DNA from: an uncultured Erysipelotrichaceae bacterium
GTDB lineage: Bacteria; Bacillota_I; Bacilli_A; RFN20; CAG-826
Assembly: GCA_902802905.1 (NCBI GenBank)
Contig: CADCNT010000004.1
Span: 77,073 to 122,342 of the forward strand
Length of the DNA: 45,270 bases
Reading direction: 5' to 3'
The notes under the pieces were generated by a model. It searched no databases. It worked only from the letters and a program-made list of their open reading frames with translations, and had not been told where the DNA came from. Below, in pieces: positions 32,574-41,496 of the stretch. Each line of letters opens with the position of its first letter. Within the stretch, counting starts at the first letter, position 1. Both the position numbers and the translations under genes were made by a program.

Positions 32574-35131
32574 TAGTACAACCTAATATTGCGTTCATCT
32601 TCGTAAATTTGTGTCTTCTCCACGATTGGAGCAAGGTGAATTACTTCGCCTAAAGCAATATCCCTTTCTTGATTAATGTAAACGTTAACTTTCTCGCCGT
32701 ACATTGTGCCAGCGCATTTATAAAGTTTGACATCACCAAAGTTCACTAAAGAGACTACCTTGAATTCAAGAGCACCTTCTTTTTCTTCGAAGCCATCATG
32801 TGGTACTTCGATACGGAAAATCTTGGTAAATACTCTTTCACCCATACCTTGAATAATCTTGTTAGTGATATCATCTGGTAATAATTGATAGAACTCATCA
32901 TATTTAAAGAAGAATAATAATTCCGCGCGACGTAAAGCATCTTGCTCTTCTTTATCGAACGCTTTGGTCTTCTTTTCATATTCTTTAGTTGTGGTTTCAA
33001 GTGGATAGCACTCTTCTTTGAACTTTCTTTCGTCCTCTTTGAGTTTATCTTTGCTTAACGCCACGAGTTGCGAATAACGAGCCTTTAATCCGTTAAGTTC
33101 AGTCTCTTTTTCAAAGTCTAAAGAATTTGTTCTCTTTTCCACATCACTTGCTTTCATAGCAGGGAAACTTTCTTTAAACACAGAATAAGAGGTTCTTCTT
33201 GAACGACGGGATTCAGGATCTTTATTTTTCATCATGAATTCTTTATAGTCGGCTTTTTCTTCGTCCTTCATCTTCTTATATTGGGCGTCGATCTTCGCCA
33301 TTTCTTCTTTCATGATTTGAGCGTGTTTCGCTTTTGCTTCTTTCACATCTTTACGATATTGTGCTTTCGCTTCAGCGAGTTGTTTTTTGGTTTCTTCTTT
33401 TTCTTTAGCTAAAGCAGCTTCTCTTTCGGCTACGGAAGCATTAACAGCGTTTTGTTTTTCTTGAGCTTCTTTTAAGGCTCTTTCTTTTTCAGCTTCAAAG
33501 GCTTTACGTTTTTCTTCGTATTCCGCTTTAACTTTGGCCACTTTTTCATCCTTCATCTTTGCGAAGCTAGGATCTTTTGTGACTTCTTCAGCAGTCTTAT
33601 AGTTGACGAATGTCGCATTAATGCAGTCTCTATCTTTAAGAGGTTCCGCCACGACTGCGTCTTTTTCATCTCTAAAGGTGGCTCTAGAATAGTCGACAGT
33701 GAATTTCACTTTATCGCCAGCTTTGACACCTTCTTCAACTTTTAAGAAGAGTTTCTTGCCTTTAACTTCCACCATCGCAAGAGTGATTTCGCCTTGTTTT
33801 TCCACTAAGACGACTTTGCCTTCAACACTACCTTTTTCACATACTTGAGTAGCATCAAGTGGTAAAGCAATAGTGCCGTTTTCTAAGAAATCGACTGGGA
33901 TAGAGGCAGGTTTAGTTTGCTCACCAAATAAGTCCATCTTTTCATTTTTAATGGAAACTGGTAAAACGTTTCTTTCTGGGACTGGTGGAATAATAGTAAT
34001 TTCTGTTTCCGCGTCAAATAAGTTGATCTTTTCGACGTTGATTCTCGCTTTAATCACATCACCAGCGACATGACCCATCTTGCTAGGAGCTTTAATAATG
34101 ATACCGGTGGTCGATTCTTCACCGAGTTTTTCGATTTCTTTTAAATCACCATAAATAAGGGTTTCATTACCAAGTTCTTCGAAGTGGGAGATAGTGACAT
34201 CAACAATGTTATCTCCTTTAGCGAGCTCTTCTTCTTCCGCGGACACATGTTCGCATCTAAATCCTAAAATAATATCTTTTTCACCGGTTAAAAATTTCTT
34301 TTCGGCTTTTAAGACTTGGTCTTTAGATAATCTAAGAGCAGGTTGTTCACAGTCTTTCCAAATGACATCGACGTGATCTTTTTCTTCTTTTAATCTCACG
34401 TTGAAGAAGTTCATTTGTGGGGTACCGATAAAGCCAGCAACGAACTTATTGACTGGGTGGTCATATAAGTTTTGTGGGCTATCGATTTGTTGGACACGAC
34501 CTAATTTCATAACGACGACTCTAGTACCTAAGGTCATAGCTTCGACTTGGTCGTGGGTAACATAAATAAATGTTGTTTTTAGTTGTTGATGGAGTTTGGA
34601 GATCATACTTCTCATTTGACCTCTTAACTTTGCATCAAGGTTAGATAATGGTTCGTCAAGCAACATGACTTTTGGATTTCTTAAGATTGCTCTACCTAAA
34701 GAGACACGTTGTCTTTGACCACCAGACATCGCTTTTGGTTTTCTGTCTAAATATTCTTTGAGACCTAAAACATCAGCGGCCCACATTACTTTTTCATGAA
34801 TTTCGGTTCTTGGCACTTTTCTTAAAGTTAAACCAAAGGCCATGTTTTCATAAACAGTCATATGTGGATAAAGGGCGTAGTTTTGGAAGACCATTGCGAT
34901 ATCTCTATCTTTTGGCTGCATATCGTTAACAAGGGTGTCACCGATATAAAGTTCACCAGTGGAAATATCTTCTAGACCGGCAATCATTCTTAAGGTTGTA
35001 GATTTACCACAGCCAGAAGGACCGACGAAAACGATAAATTCACCGTCTTTAATATCCATGTTAAAGTCTGTAACGGCTTTATGTCCGTTAGGATAAACTT
35101 TGTAAATGTGTTCTAATTTTAAAGAAGCCAT
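32573..35131 (-). CDS. malK: MalK/MsmX-type ABC ATPase with long coiled-coil C-terminal extension
   Basis: 852 aa, against about 365-380 for the family. Residues 1-240 are a complete sugar-importer ATPase: Walker A GPSGCGKST (37-45), signature MSGGQ (135-139), Walker B VMLLDE (155-160) and switch His in VTHD (193). A TOBE/regulatory domain runs to about 380 and ends with INVEKINLFDAETE. Everything after that is extra: a beta-rich stretch (about 385-510), a Lys/Glu coiled coil (about 525-735), and a C-terminal beta domain ending in YEDERNIRLY that looks like a second TOBE-type end. It is predicted to power maltodextrin uptake through MalFG. The extension has no stop or frame change, so it is part of the protein. 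Confidence 0.9.
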   Translation of the reverse strand: MASLKLEHIYKVYPNGHKAVTDFNMDIKDGEFIVFVGPSGCGKSTTLRMIAGLEDISTGELYIGDTLVNDMQPKDRDIAMVFQNYALYPHMTVYENMAFGLTLRKVPRTEIHEKVMWAADVLGLKEYLDRKPKAMSGGQRQRVSLGRAILRNPKVMLLDEPLSNLDAKLRGQMRSMISKLHQQLKTTFIYVTHDQVEAMTLGTRVVVMKLGRVQQIDSPQNLYDHPVNKFVAGFIGTPQMNFFNVRLKEEKDHVDVIWKDCEQPALRLSKDQVLKAEKKFLTGEKDIILGFRCEHVSAEEEELAKGDNIVDVTISHFEELGNETLIYGDLKEIEKLGEESTTGIIIKAPSKMGHVAGDVIKARINVEKINLFDAETEITIIPPVPERNVLPVSIKNEKMDLFGEQTKPASIPVDFLENGTIALPLDATQVCEKGSVEGKVVLVEKQGEITLAMVEVKGKKLFLKVEEGVKAGDKVKFTVDYSRATFRDEKDAVVAEPLKDRDCINATFVNYKTAEEVTKDPSFAKMKDEKVAKVKAEYEEKRKAFEAEKERALKEAQEKQNAVNASVAEREAALAKEKEETKKQLAEAKAQYRKDVKEAKAKHAQIMKEEMAKIDAQYKKMKDEEKADYKEFMMKNKDPESRRSRRTSYSVFKESFPAMKASDVEKRTNSLDFEKETELNGLKARYSQLVALSKDKLKEDERKFKEECYPLETTTKEYEKKTKAFDKEEQDALRRAELLFFFKYDEFYQLLPDDITNKIIQGMGERVFTKIFRIEVPHDGFEEKEGALEFKVVSLVNFGDVKLYKCAGTMYGEKVNVYINQERDIALGEVIHLAPIVEKTQIYEDERNIRLY

Positions 35132-35146
35132 ATAATCTTCCTCCTA

Positions 35147-36019
35147 TTAACCTTTAACCGCACCACCAGCAATACCTTCGACATAATATCTTTGTAGCCA
35201 GAAGAATAAGGCGGTGATAGGGATTGAAACGAGCACTGCACCTGCGCAGAACGCGCCGTATAATTCGTTAGTAGCCATGGTAGTTAAACCTTGTAAGCCA
35301 ACAGCGACTGTATAACCAGTTGGTTGGATTTGTGCGGTTTGAATAATGTACTTACCAAACATAAAGTCGCCCCATGGTCCAGTGAATGACACTAAGATGG
35401 TGTAAATAATGATTGGTTTAGAAAGTGGAATGATGATTCTCCAGAAAACTGTGTTCTTAGTTCCACCATCGATCATTACCGCTTCATCAAGTGATTTAGG
35501 AATCGTATCAAAGAATCCTTTCGCGACGTAATAACTCATCGCACTAGAAGCGGTATAAACCAAAATTAACGAGTAAATTGAAGTATTTAATCCTAATAAT
35601 TCAAGAATATAGTAGATAACTAACATTCCTAAGAATCCTGGGAACATGCCAAGAATAAGAATTAATTTCATCAAGCCTTGTCTACCTTTGAATCTTAATC
35701 TAGATAATGCATATGAAGTCATTAAGACTAAGATGGTTTGAAGTAAGGCAGTAAAGAAAGCAATAATCAAAGTATTGAGCCACCATCTAATAAATGGAAC
35801 TCTGCTATCAGTGAATAATGCTTTGTAGTTATTAAATGTCCAAATGTTTGGAATAATACTCTTTGTGTTGTACAAAGGGTTTTGAATATCTGCAAACGAT
35901 TGCAAGATTAAGTAGAAGAATGGGAATAACCAGATGATGGAAATGACACTTAAAATGACATAAGCCAACACTCTTTGGCTTTTATCCATAAATCTTTTGG
36001 AGACTTGAACTTTTGCCAT
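35147..36019 (-). CDS. malG: Maltodextrin ABC transporter permease MalG
   Basis: 290 aa, six transmembrane segments. The cytoplasmic EAA loop, which docks on MalK, is EAVMIDGGTKNTVFWRIIIP. The C-terminal YYVEGIAGGAVKG is typical of this family. Its ATG overlaps the malF stop as TAATG, so translation is coupled. MalK starts 15 nt downstream of its stop. Confidence 0.94.
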   Translation of the reverse strand: MAKVQVSKRFMDKSQRVLAYVILSVISIIWLFPFFYLILQSFADIQNPLYNTKSIIPNIWTFNNYKALFTDSRVPFIRWWLNTLIIAFFTALLQTILVLMTSYALSRLRFKGRQGLMKLILILGMFPGFLGMLVIYYILELLGLNTSIYSLILVYTASSAMSYYVAKGFFDTIPKSLDEAVMIDGGTKNTVFWRIIIPLSKPIIIYTILVSFTGPWGDFMFGKYIIQTAQIQPTGYTVAVGLQGLTTMATNELYGAFCAGAVLVSIPITALFFWLQRYYVEGIAGGAVKG

Positions 36020-37536
36020 TATTGGAAATCCTCCTCATTCTTAACAGAATTACTACGACCATAGAAGATGAGTGAGAAGACAGCGATAATAATAAAGACT
36101 AAAACACCGAGGGCACATGCCACAGCGTAGCTCTTATCTTGGCCTTCCATGGACATCTTATAAATCCAAGTAATCAATAAGTCAGTTTCACCAACATCGC
36201 CATATCCTAAAGAAGCCATACCATATGATGGTTTACCTTGAGATAAGAGGTAGATGATATTGAAGTTATTAATGTTACCAATGAATTGAGACAATAAGTA
36301 TGGTCCAGTAATAAATAACATGTAAGGTAAGGTAATCGCGGTGTACATCTTAAATGGTGACGCTCCATCGATACGAGCGGATTCATATAAGTCTTCTGGA
36401 ATGTTCATCAAAATACCAGAACAAATAAGCATCGTATATGGAACACCAACCCAAGTGTTAACCACGATAATTAAGACTCTAGAAAGTAAAGCGTTATCAA
36501 ATGCAGATTCACTACCGGTAATCCATCCCCAGTTACGGAAGAGGTTGGTGAGAACACCACTACCAGCTAACATTTGGTTGATTAAAAGTAAGGAAACGAA
36601 TTGCGGAACAGCGATTGTAAGAATTAAAACTGTTCTCCATAATTTCTTTAATTTGATTCCTTTTTTATTAATCAATAAAGCAACAACCATACCTAAGAAA
36701 TAGTTGGTAAAGGTCGCGATTAACGCCCATAAAAGTGTCCAGGCTAAAACCTTAAAGAAGATGGTAAATAAGCCAGAACTATTAGTGTTAGAAAAGAATC
36801 CCGCGTAGTTATCAAAGCCAACCCAGTCAAAGAGATAGAACTGTGTACCACTATAGTTAGTGAAGCCAGTGATAATCATGAAAATAACTGGAATGACAGT
36901 GAATCCCACTAAACCGACGATAGGAACAGCAAGTAATAAAGTGTGATATTTGCTATCCACGATATCATGGAAGAATTGGGAATCTTTTGCATATCGACCA
37001 ACATAGATATTGTCTTGAAGTGATTTGGCGTCTCTAATAGAGAAGAACCATAAAACCACAAAGATTAACATCAATAAGAAGGTGACGATTGCGTAAAGTA
37101 AGATGGTGAAGGAACGATCTCCACCTTGAATAATAAGGCTACTGCCAGAAGCAACATCGTCTAAATAAGTACTACTTTTAGCAGCAAATGAGCCTAAGTT
37201 TCCTAATTTTGCTAAATAAGGAACGCCTGTAGTGATCATGAACCAGATAAAGACCACCTCAAATAGCAGGTATAGGACTCCTCGAACAATTTGGTGATGG
37301 GTCAATTGATAGAAACCCATAAGCAAGAAGTTTGTCCTCACTCCCCAAGAGCCTTTCTTCCAGGCTTGTCCTAAGGTATCAAATGGAGAACAAATCTTAT
37401 GCCACAACACTAAAAGTTTATGTGGAATGCCTTTAAAGAAATTGACAAAACCTTTGCCGATTCCTTTGAAGAAGTTACCGACATTGACGAGGAATCTCTC
37501 AAATTTTGTAAGTGATAGATATTGAATTGTCGTCAT
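36019..37536 (-). CDS. malF: Maltodextrin ABC transporter permease MalF
   Basis: 505 aa. The C-terminal 300 residues are the typical permease with VGFDNYAGFF and the EAA loop ESARIDGASPFKMYTAITLP. The N-terminal 200 residues add an amphipathic, Phe/Lys-rich cytoplasmic region and extra helices around 70-175, giving a longer protein than the common 290-330 aa Gram-positive form (enteric MalF also has a longer N-terminus). It pairs with MalG to form the channel. It lies 23 nt after the malE-like gene. Confidence 0.93.
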   Translation of the reverse strand: MTTIQYLSLTKFERFLVNVGNFFKGIGKGFVNFFKGIPHKLLVLWHKICSPFDTLGQAWKKGSWGVRTNFLLMGFYQLTHHQIVRGVLYLLFEVVFIWFMITTGVPYLAKLGNLGSFAAKSSTYLDDVASGSSLIIQGGDRSFTILLYAIVTFLLMLIFVVLWFFSIRDAKSLQDNIYVGRYAKDSQFFHDIVDSKYHTLLLAVPIVGLVGFTVIPVIFMIITGFTNYSGTQFYLFDWVGFDNYAGFFSNTNSSGLFTIFFKVLAWTLLWALIATFTNYFLGMVVALLINKKGIKLKKLWRTVLILTIAVPQFVSLLLINQMLAGSGVLTNLFRNWGWITGSESAFDNALLSRVLIIVVNTWVGVPYTMLICSGILMNIPEDLYESARIDGASPFKMYTAITLPYMLFITGPYLLSQFIGNINNFNIIYLLSQGKPSYGMASLGYGDVGETDLLITWIYKMSMEGQDKSYAVACALGVLVFIIIAVFSLIFYGRSNSVKNEEDFQ

Positions 37537-37559
37537 ATGTGTTTTCCTAAATTAAACAA

Positions 37560-39362
37560 TTAGCTTGTTTTGTTAAGTCCTTTGTCTAATGCCTTTAAAA
37601 TTGCAACATATTCACTATCTGCGGCATTAGCAGAGAGTTTTTTAAGTTCGGTGTAGGTCACCATGGTTTGGCTCCACAATGAAGAGGAAACGGCTTTCAT
37701 TGGGATAACACCATTATTTTCAGATTGTTTGATTAAAGCAGCGATATGTGGTTCTGCTAAAACTTCACTTCTAAATTCAGCGTGGACCATGTCAAGTAAT
37801 AAGGTTGGTCTCACGTTATATTCTTTAAAGCGTTTATATTGGGCATATTCAGAACATAAGAATTTGGCAACATTTTGCGCTTTTGGTTGATCGTCTTTGC
37901 TTAATTGTAAGTTGACGCCATAGAACTTATAGCCTAAGAAACTACCGATTCTTGGGGCGTTAGCATCATCAGTAATGTATGGGAGAGGGGCAACTGCATA
38001 ATTATCACCTAATTGTTTCTTGAAGTTTGAAACTTTAGAAGAGTCGGTGATGGTCACTAAAACGTCACCACGTGGCGCATCAGTGGCATTTCTAATATTT
38101 CCATTATTGATGATATTTCTAATTTGTTTTGCAGCAGCAAGTCCTTCATCGGAATTGAAGCGACTTGTAGCGGTATAAGATTCACCAGCTGGCTCAACTT
38201 CATAAAGAGGTTCGCCGTTATTGTAAGACATTAAAGCTGGAGCGATATAGAAACCATTATTTAATGGATAGTTAACTTCCATGTCTTTTTGTTCTGCTAA
38301 CGCAAAGATTTTTGGAAGTGAGCTGATTTGTTCTGGATCAGAGATAACTGATTTGTTATAGAACATCACAAGACCATTATCAGCGGCAAATGGATAGCCA
38401 ACACATTTAGTTAAGGATGCAGCTTTATATGCTGGATCGCCCATGTTTTTCTTAATCCATTCAATATCACTATTAGGAACATTACCTAAAGCTTTGAATT
38501 GTGATAAGGTCATGGTTTGGTCAGAAGCATATGGAAAGACAGCTGGCATCGCATCAGCGGAGTTATAACCAGATGTACCGTTATCTTCTTCGAAATCGAT
38601 GATTGTGAATTTAATGTTACTACCAGTGTATGTATTGAAGTCTTTTAATAAGCCTTCCATAAAGGTTCTTTGGTTCTTTGGTGAACCGATAGATAAAGAA
38701 CCGGAGTAGTTAAGGCTATCACTAACAGCGATGTTATATTCGGTTGAAGCTCCACCACCATCAGAAACTGTTACTTGGCAAACTTTTGTAATGTTGTTGC
38801 TACCTTTAACAGTAATCGCGGTGCTACCTTCAGCTTCACCAGTGACTCTAACACTCTTTTCGTTTAATTGTTCAATCGAAGCAATACTTGTGTTACCAGA
38901 GGTGAATGTCACTGTGGTATCTTCAGGGTTAACTGAGGTCACGGATAAATCAAATGAGGCACCAACTTTAATGGTTTGACTTAATGAACTTAAGTTAAGT
39001 TTTGGTGCATCTGGAGATCCGCCACCGCTATCACCAACATAAACCTTACATGTGGCGTACCCACCACCATAGGCTGCGGTAATTGTGGCTTCTCCTTCTC
39101 CTGTACCGAAGACATAGCCGTCATCAGCGTAAGCGACAGATTCATTCGATGTAAACCAACGTAACTCGGAATCATATCCTTTGCTTACACTAGCGACAAG
39201 TTTTTCTCTTTCGCCAACATTCATATGAATTTCGCTTTTGTTCAATTTGACTGTGGCTGCTACAAAGTTCACAGAGTGTTCACATGCAGTCAGTGCAATT
39301 GAAGAGAAAAGCAAAAAGCCAATGCTTGGCAACAAAGAGCACTTAAAAATTCTTGTTTTCAT
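37560..39362 (-). CDS. malE: Maltodextrin-type binding protein on a Big_2 stalk (lipoprotein)
   Basis: 600 aa. Lipobox LTACEHS. Two Big_2 domains follow: about 37-110 (VKLNKSEIHMNVGEREKLV) and about 120-200 (LNLSSLSQTIKVGASFDLS). The remaining 390 residues form an extracellular solute-binding protein, type 1 sugar family (NQRTFMEGLLKDFNTYTGS, YPFAADNGLVMFYNKSV, AVAPLPYITDDANAPRIG, FKEYNVRPTLL). It is predicted to capture maltodextrins for MalFGK. The Ig stalk is unusual for a binding protein, which normally sits next to the permease. RBS TAGGGA. First gene of the long mal operon. Confidence 0.88.
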   Translation of the reverse strand: MKTRIFKCSLLPSIGFLLFSSIALTACEHSVNFVAATVKLNKSEIHMNVGEREKLVASVSKGYDSELRWFTSNESVAYADDGYVFGTGEGEATITAAYGGGYATCKVYVGDSGGGSPDAPKLNLSSLSQTIKVGASFDLSVTSVNPEDTTVTFTSGNTSIASIEQLNEKSVRVTGEAEGSTAITVKGSNNITKVCQVTVSDGGGASTEYNIAVSDSLNYSGSLSIGSPKNQRTFMEGLLKDFNTYTGSNIKFTIIDFEEDNGTSGYNSADAMPAVFPYASDQTMTLSQFKALGNVPNSDIEWIKKNMGDPAYKAASLTKCVGYPFAADNGLVMFYNKSVISDPEQISSLPKIFALAEQKDMEVNYPLNNGFYIAPALMSYNNGEPLYEVEPAGESYTATSRFNSDEGLAAAKQIRNIINNGNIRNATDAPRGDVLVTITDSSKVSNFKKQLGDNYAVAPLPYITDDANAPRIGSFLGYKFYGVNLQLSKDDQPKAQNVAKFLCSEYAQYKRFKEYNVRPTLLLDMVHAEFRSEVLAEPHIAALIKQSENNGVIPMKAVSSSLWSQTMVTYTELKKLSANAADSEYVAILKALDKGLNKTS

Positions 39363-39388
39363 ACATTGTCCCTACTTTTTTAAAAATT

Positions 39389-39453
39389 TGTGCTGAGTTT
39401 CGCGCTCAACATATGTACATATATAATTATAAGTGCGTTGTGCGAGATTGCAA
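39389..39453 (-). promoter_or_regulatory. Promoter and leader hairpin of the mal operon
   Basis: TTGCAA (39448-39453), 16 nt, TATAAT (39426-39431). The leader then contains GTTGAG/CTCAGC (about 39390-39411), a possible hairpin, before the TAGGGA ribosome site. Confidence 0.7.
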
Positions 39454-39481
39454 AAAACTTTAGTACTTTTTGTTAAAAGTG

Positions 39482-39487
39482 TACAAT
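39482..39487 (+). promoter_or_regulatory. Possible -10 of the 4-helix membrane protein
   Basis: TACAAT ends 6 nt before the ATG at 39494, so the message would be leaderless. The -35 is unclear. It is divergent from the mal operon promoter. Confidence 0.4.
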
Positions 39488-39493
39488 ATAAAC

Positions 39494-39970
39494 ATGAACA
39501 TTCGAACTCGTAAAATAAGACTATATCGCTTTACAGCGACATTACTTCTATTTATCAGTATTTGTTTATCAACTTTTGCAATTGTTGAAGTAATTTTGTC
39601 CAAACCAGAAAAGATTGTTTTAGACATGATTGCTCTTGGTTTGACCACTGCTTTCGCCATTGGACAAATTATCTTAATTCTTAGGGGTGGTAAAAAAGAA
39701 AGTCACTTGCTAGATATCGCTTTTAACACTGATAACACTGTAAACAAATTACCTCTTGTTCTAGTTTTAGTTGGTGCAACATTTGGCACCGGATTAGATA
39801 TCCTCGCCGTTGTTGTGTTAACCACTAGAGTAAACACTTCTGCAGTGTTCTGCTCCATGATGATTATTCTTTCAATCGCAACCTATTTGTTACTCAATTG
39901 TCTCATTTATCTCTTCTTCACTTTGATATTTAGGAAGAGAGAATTGACTCTTGAGGATTACGCGAAATAA
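39494..39970 (+). CDS. Small four-helix membrane protein, paralogue of the gene at 41497
   Basis: 158 aa from the ATG at 39494; an in-frame TTG at 39470 is possible but lies upstream of the -10. Four hydrophobic segments: about 12-32, 45-65, 90-112 and 122-150. The start, IRLYRFTATLLLFISICLS, and the end, LLLNCLIYLFFTLIFRKREL, match the protein at 41497-41952 (YRFTLSMLILISLGLN and LFINCFIYYLYVLMHKKSL). Function unknown; it is divergent from the mal operon. No ribosome site is seen. Confidence 0.72.
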   Translation: MNIRTRKIRLYRFTATLLLFISICLSTFAIVEVILSKPEKIVLDMIALGLTTAFAIGQIILILRGGKKESHLLDIAFNTDNTVNKLPLVLVLVGATFGTGLDILAVVVLTTRVNTSAVFCSMMIILSIATYLLLNCLIYLFFTLIFRKRELTLEDYAK

Positions 39971-39997
39971 AAAGACAACTTTGTTGTCTTTTTTTAT
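39971..39997. terminator. Bidirectional terminator
   Basis: AAGACAA/TTGTCTT form a 7-bp stem (39972-39990). Seven T follow on the plus strand and TTTTTATTT on the minus strand, so it serves the converging genes on both sides. Confidence 0.85.
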
Positions 39998-40013
39998 ACT
40001 TAATTCGCATAAG

Positions 40014-40610
40014 TTATTGAATACAAGAGAACACTAATTTGACTTGCTCGATTTTGATTTCTTTTCCGTAATCACTATAGCAATCGAATGATGCTTGTAC
40101 TGTATTATATCCTTCTTTGTCAACCTCACCATAATTCTCAAATTTAACATTTCTATAGGCTCCATTGACATAATAATCGACTACAGACTTATCTAAATCA
40201 AACGATGCTTTTTGTATGATGTTAAAACTCACATAAAAAACTTCCTCACCAGCGCTACTCTCTATATATATTGGATACGTTTTATCTTCTATAGTTTTGT
40301 TAAAAACGATAGCTCCTTGTGAGCAAGTCAAATATGTATATCCATGTCCATCAATAGAGTTCAAAGGTTGCATATTTCCATCTGAATCCTGAACTTGCCC
40401 ATCAAAAGACATATAATAACAGTATTTGTTTGAATCATAAGAACCATCAACAGTCACTGTCTTAAAAGTAATCGTGTGTGTTTTTGATTCGCCACTTCCA
40501 GCTCTTAAATTAATAAGGTTGCTTCCACCTCTAGCAAGTAAAGCAGTAACACCAACACATAATGTACTTGTTAATAATGATAATGCTAATAATTTACTTT
40601 TTTTATTCAT
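40014..40610 (-). CDS. Exported protein of unknown function
   Basis: 198 aa. An N-terminal signal peptide or anchor (KLLALSLLTSTLCVGVTALLA) is followed by RAGSGESKTHTITFKTVTV. The mature part has several Tyr and three or four Cys residues, including one near the C-terminus (LVFSCIQ), and a beta-rich pattern. No lipobox, C-terminal membrane segment or known motif is visible. The ATG follows GAGGT. It has its own promoter and shares a bidirectional terminator. Confidence 0.72.
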   Translation of the reverse strand: MNKKSKLLALSLLTSTLCVGVTALLARGGSNLINLRAGSGESKTHTITFKTVTVDGSYDSNKYCYYMSFDGQVQDSDGNMQPLNSIDGHGYTYLTCSQGAIVFNKTIEDKTYPIYIESSAGEEVFYVSFNIIQKASFDLDKSVVDYYVNGAYRNVKFENYGEVDKEGYNTVQASFDCYSDYGKEIKIEQVKLVFSCIQ

Positions 40611-40637
40611 GATTTTTACCTCAAAAACGACTAAATA

Positions 40638-40666
40638 ATTATATCAAATTTCATGATTAATTCTAA
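40638..40666 (-). promoter_or_regulatory. Promoter of the exported protein gene
   Basis: TTAGAA (40661-40666), 17 nt, TGATATAAT extended -10 (-10 hexamer 40638-40643). Confidence 0.65.
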
Positions 40667-40669
40667 CAA

Positions 40670-40690
40670 AAGAAAAAGGGCAAGTGCCCT
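40670..40690 (-). terminator. Terminator overlapping the sugar transferase stop
   Basis: AGGGCA-CT-TGCCCT (40677-40690) begins inside the TAG stop and runs into TTTTTCTTTT on the minus strand. Confidence 0.75.
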
Positions 40691-41363
40691 ATTTCGCTCC
40701 ACTGCCTTTTAAAACAGCAGGGATGACTCTAAACATTAATCCGAGATCGAAGAATAATCCACGGAGTTTGAAGTAATCTAATTCCAGTTTTTGTCTAACT
40801 CCGTCTTTATATTCAACATTGCTTCTACCCATAACTCCCCAGTATCCAATTAAACCTGGACGAGCGGATAGCATAATGTCTTGTTGTTCTTTAGTAAAGT
40901 GTTGTTCTAATTCTTTCTCTGTTATGGGACGAGGTCCTACAAAAGACATCGTGCCAAATAAAATATTAAACAATTGCGGTAACTCATCTAAAGATGTCTT
41001 TCTTAATACTCTACCAATAGGGGTGACACGTGGATCGTGTTCCACTTTTCTTTCTTTTTTCCATTGTTTCTTTTGGGCTTTGTTAAGATATTTATCAACA
41101 TTTGTTTCTGCGTCAATATACATGGAACGGAATTTATAGACATTGATTTTCTTATGGTTTTTGCCAATTCTTTTATCTTTATAAATTGGATAACCATGGG
41201 AGTAAATCAACACTAAAAGCAATAAGATAAGAAGAAGAGGTGACAAAATAAGTATCGCTGTAAAGGAAACAAAAATATCAAAAGCACGTTTCCAAAAACG
41301 ATACCACCAAGTTACTTTTTTATATGGCAATGAATCCACCATTGCTTCTTTTTTCTTGCTCAT
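40689..41363 (-). CDS. Bacterial sugar transferase (polyprenyl-phosphate phosphoglycosyl transferase)
   Basis: 224 aa monotopic enzyme that loads the first sugar-phosphate onto undecaprenyl phosphate. A basic start (KKVTWWYRFWKRAFDIFVS) leads to the single re-entrant membrane helix (TAILILSPLLLILLLLVLIY). Then come KDKRIGKNHKKINVYKFRSM, the catalytic Asp-Glu pair in LRKTSLDELPQLFNIL, SFVGPRPI and SARPGLIGYWGVMGRSN. This is the WbaP/EpsL/PglC-type core. It stands alone with its own promoter and terminator; the O-antigen-ligase-like protein at 5656-7746 might act later in the same glycan pathway, which is inference. The -10 is 12 nt from the ATG and there is no ribosome site. Confidence 0.93.
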   Translation of the reverse strand: MSKKKEAMVDSLPYKKVTWWYRFWKRAFDIFVSFTAILILSPLLLILLLLVLIYSHGYPIYKDKRIGKNHKKINVYKFRSMYIDAETNVDKYLNKAQKKQWKKERKVEHDPRVTPIGRVLRKTSLDELPQLFNILFGTMSFVGPRPITEKELEQHFTKEQQDIMLSARPGLIGYWGVMGRSNVEYKDGVRQKLELDYFKLRGLFFDLGLMFRVIPAVLKGSGAK

Positions 41364-41375
41364 AATTGTAATTAC

Positions 41376-41404
41376 ATTATAACTAAGTTATGTATTTAAG
41401 CAAG
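41376..41404 (-). promoter_or_regulatory. Promoter of the sugar transferase gene
   Basis: TTGCTT (41399-41404), 17 nt, TATAAT (41376-41381). The expected 5' leader is only about 5 nt. Confidence 0.7.
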
Positions 41405-41478
41405 CAACAAAAAATAAACAAATTCTTATATTTACCCCACCAACAAAATGATTATTTTTTCCTCATCTAGATATTTGT

Positions 41479-41487
41479 TGATATAAT
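41479..41487 (+). promoter_or_regulatory. Extended -10 of the second 4-helix protein
   Basis: TGATATAAT ends 9 nt before the ATG at 41497. There is no ribosome site and the -35 is weak. Confidence 0.6.
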
Positions 41488-41496
41488 TACAAAGCA

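Noticed and set aside
17104-39362. Sortase (LPXTG) anchoring of the surface proteins
   Set aside because: No LPXTG-like motif precedes the C-terminal helices; anchors are lipoboxes or a plain C-terminal membrane helix.
39378-39410. Ten-codon upstream frame in the mal operon leader (ATG TTG AGC ...)
   Set aside because: No ribosome site, no codon bias of a leader peptide, and it overlaps the hairpin by chance.
39389-39411. CcpA cre site in the mal operon leader
   Set aside because: TGAGCGCGAAACTCA has the right feel but does not match the cre spacing and central CG arrangement; it reads better as a leader hairpin.
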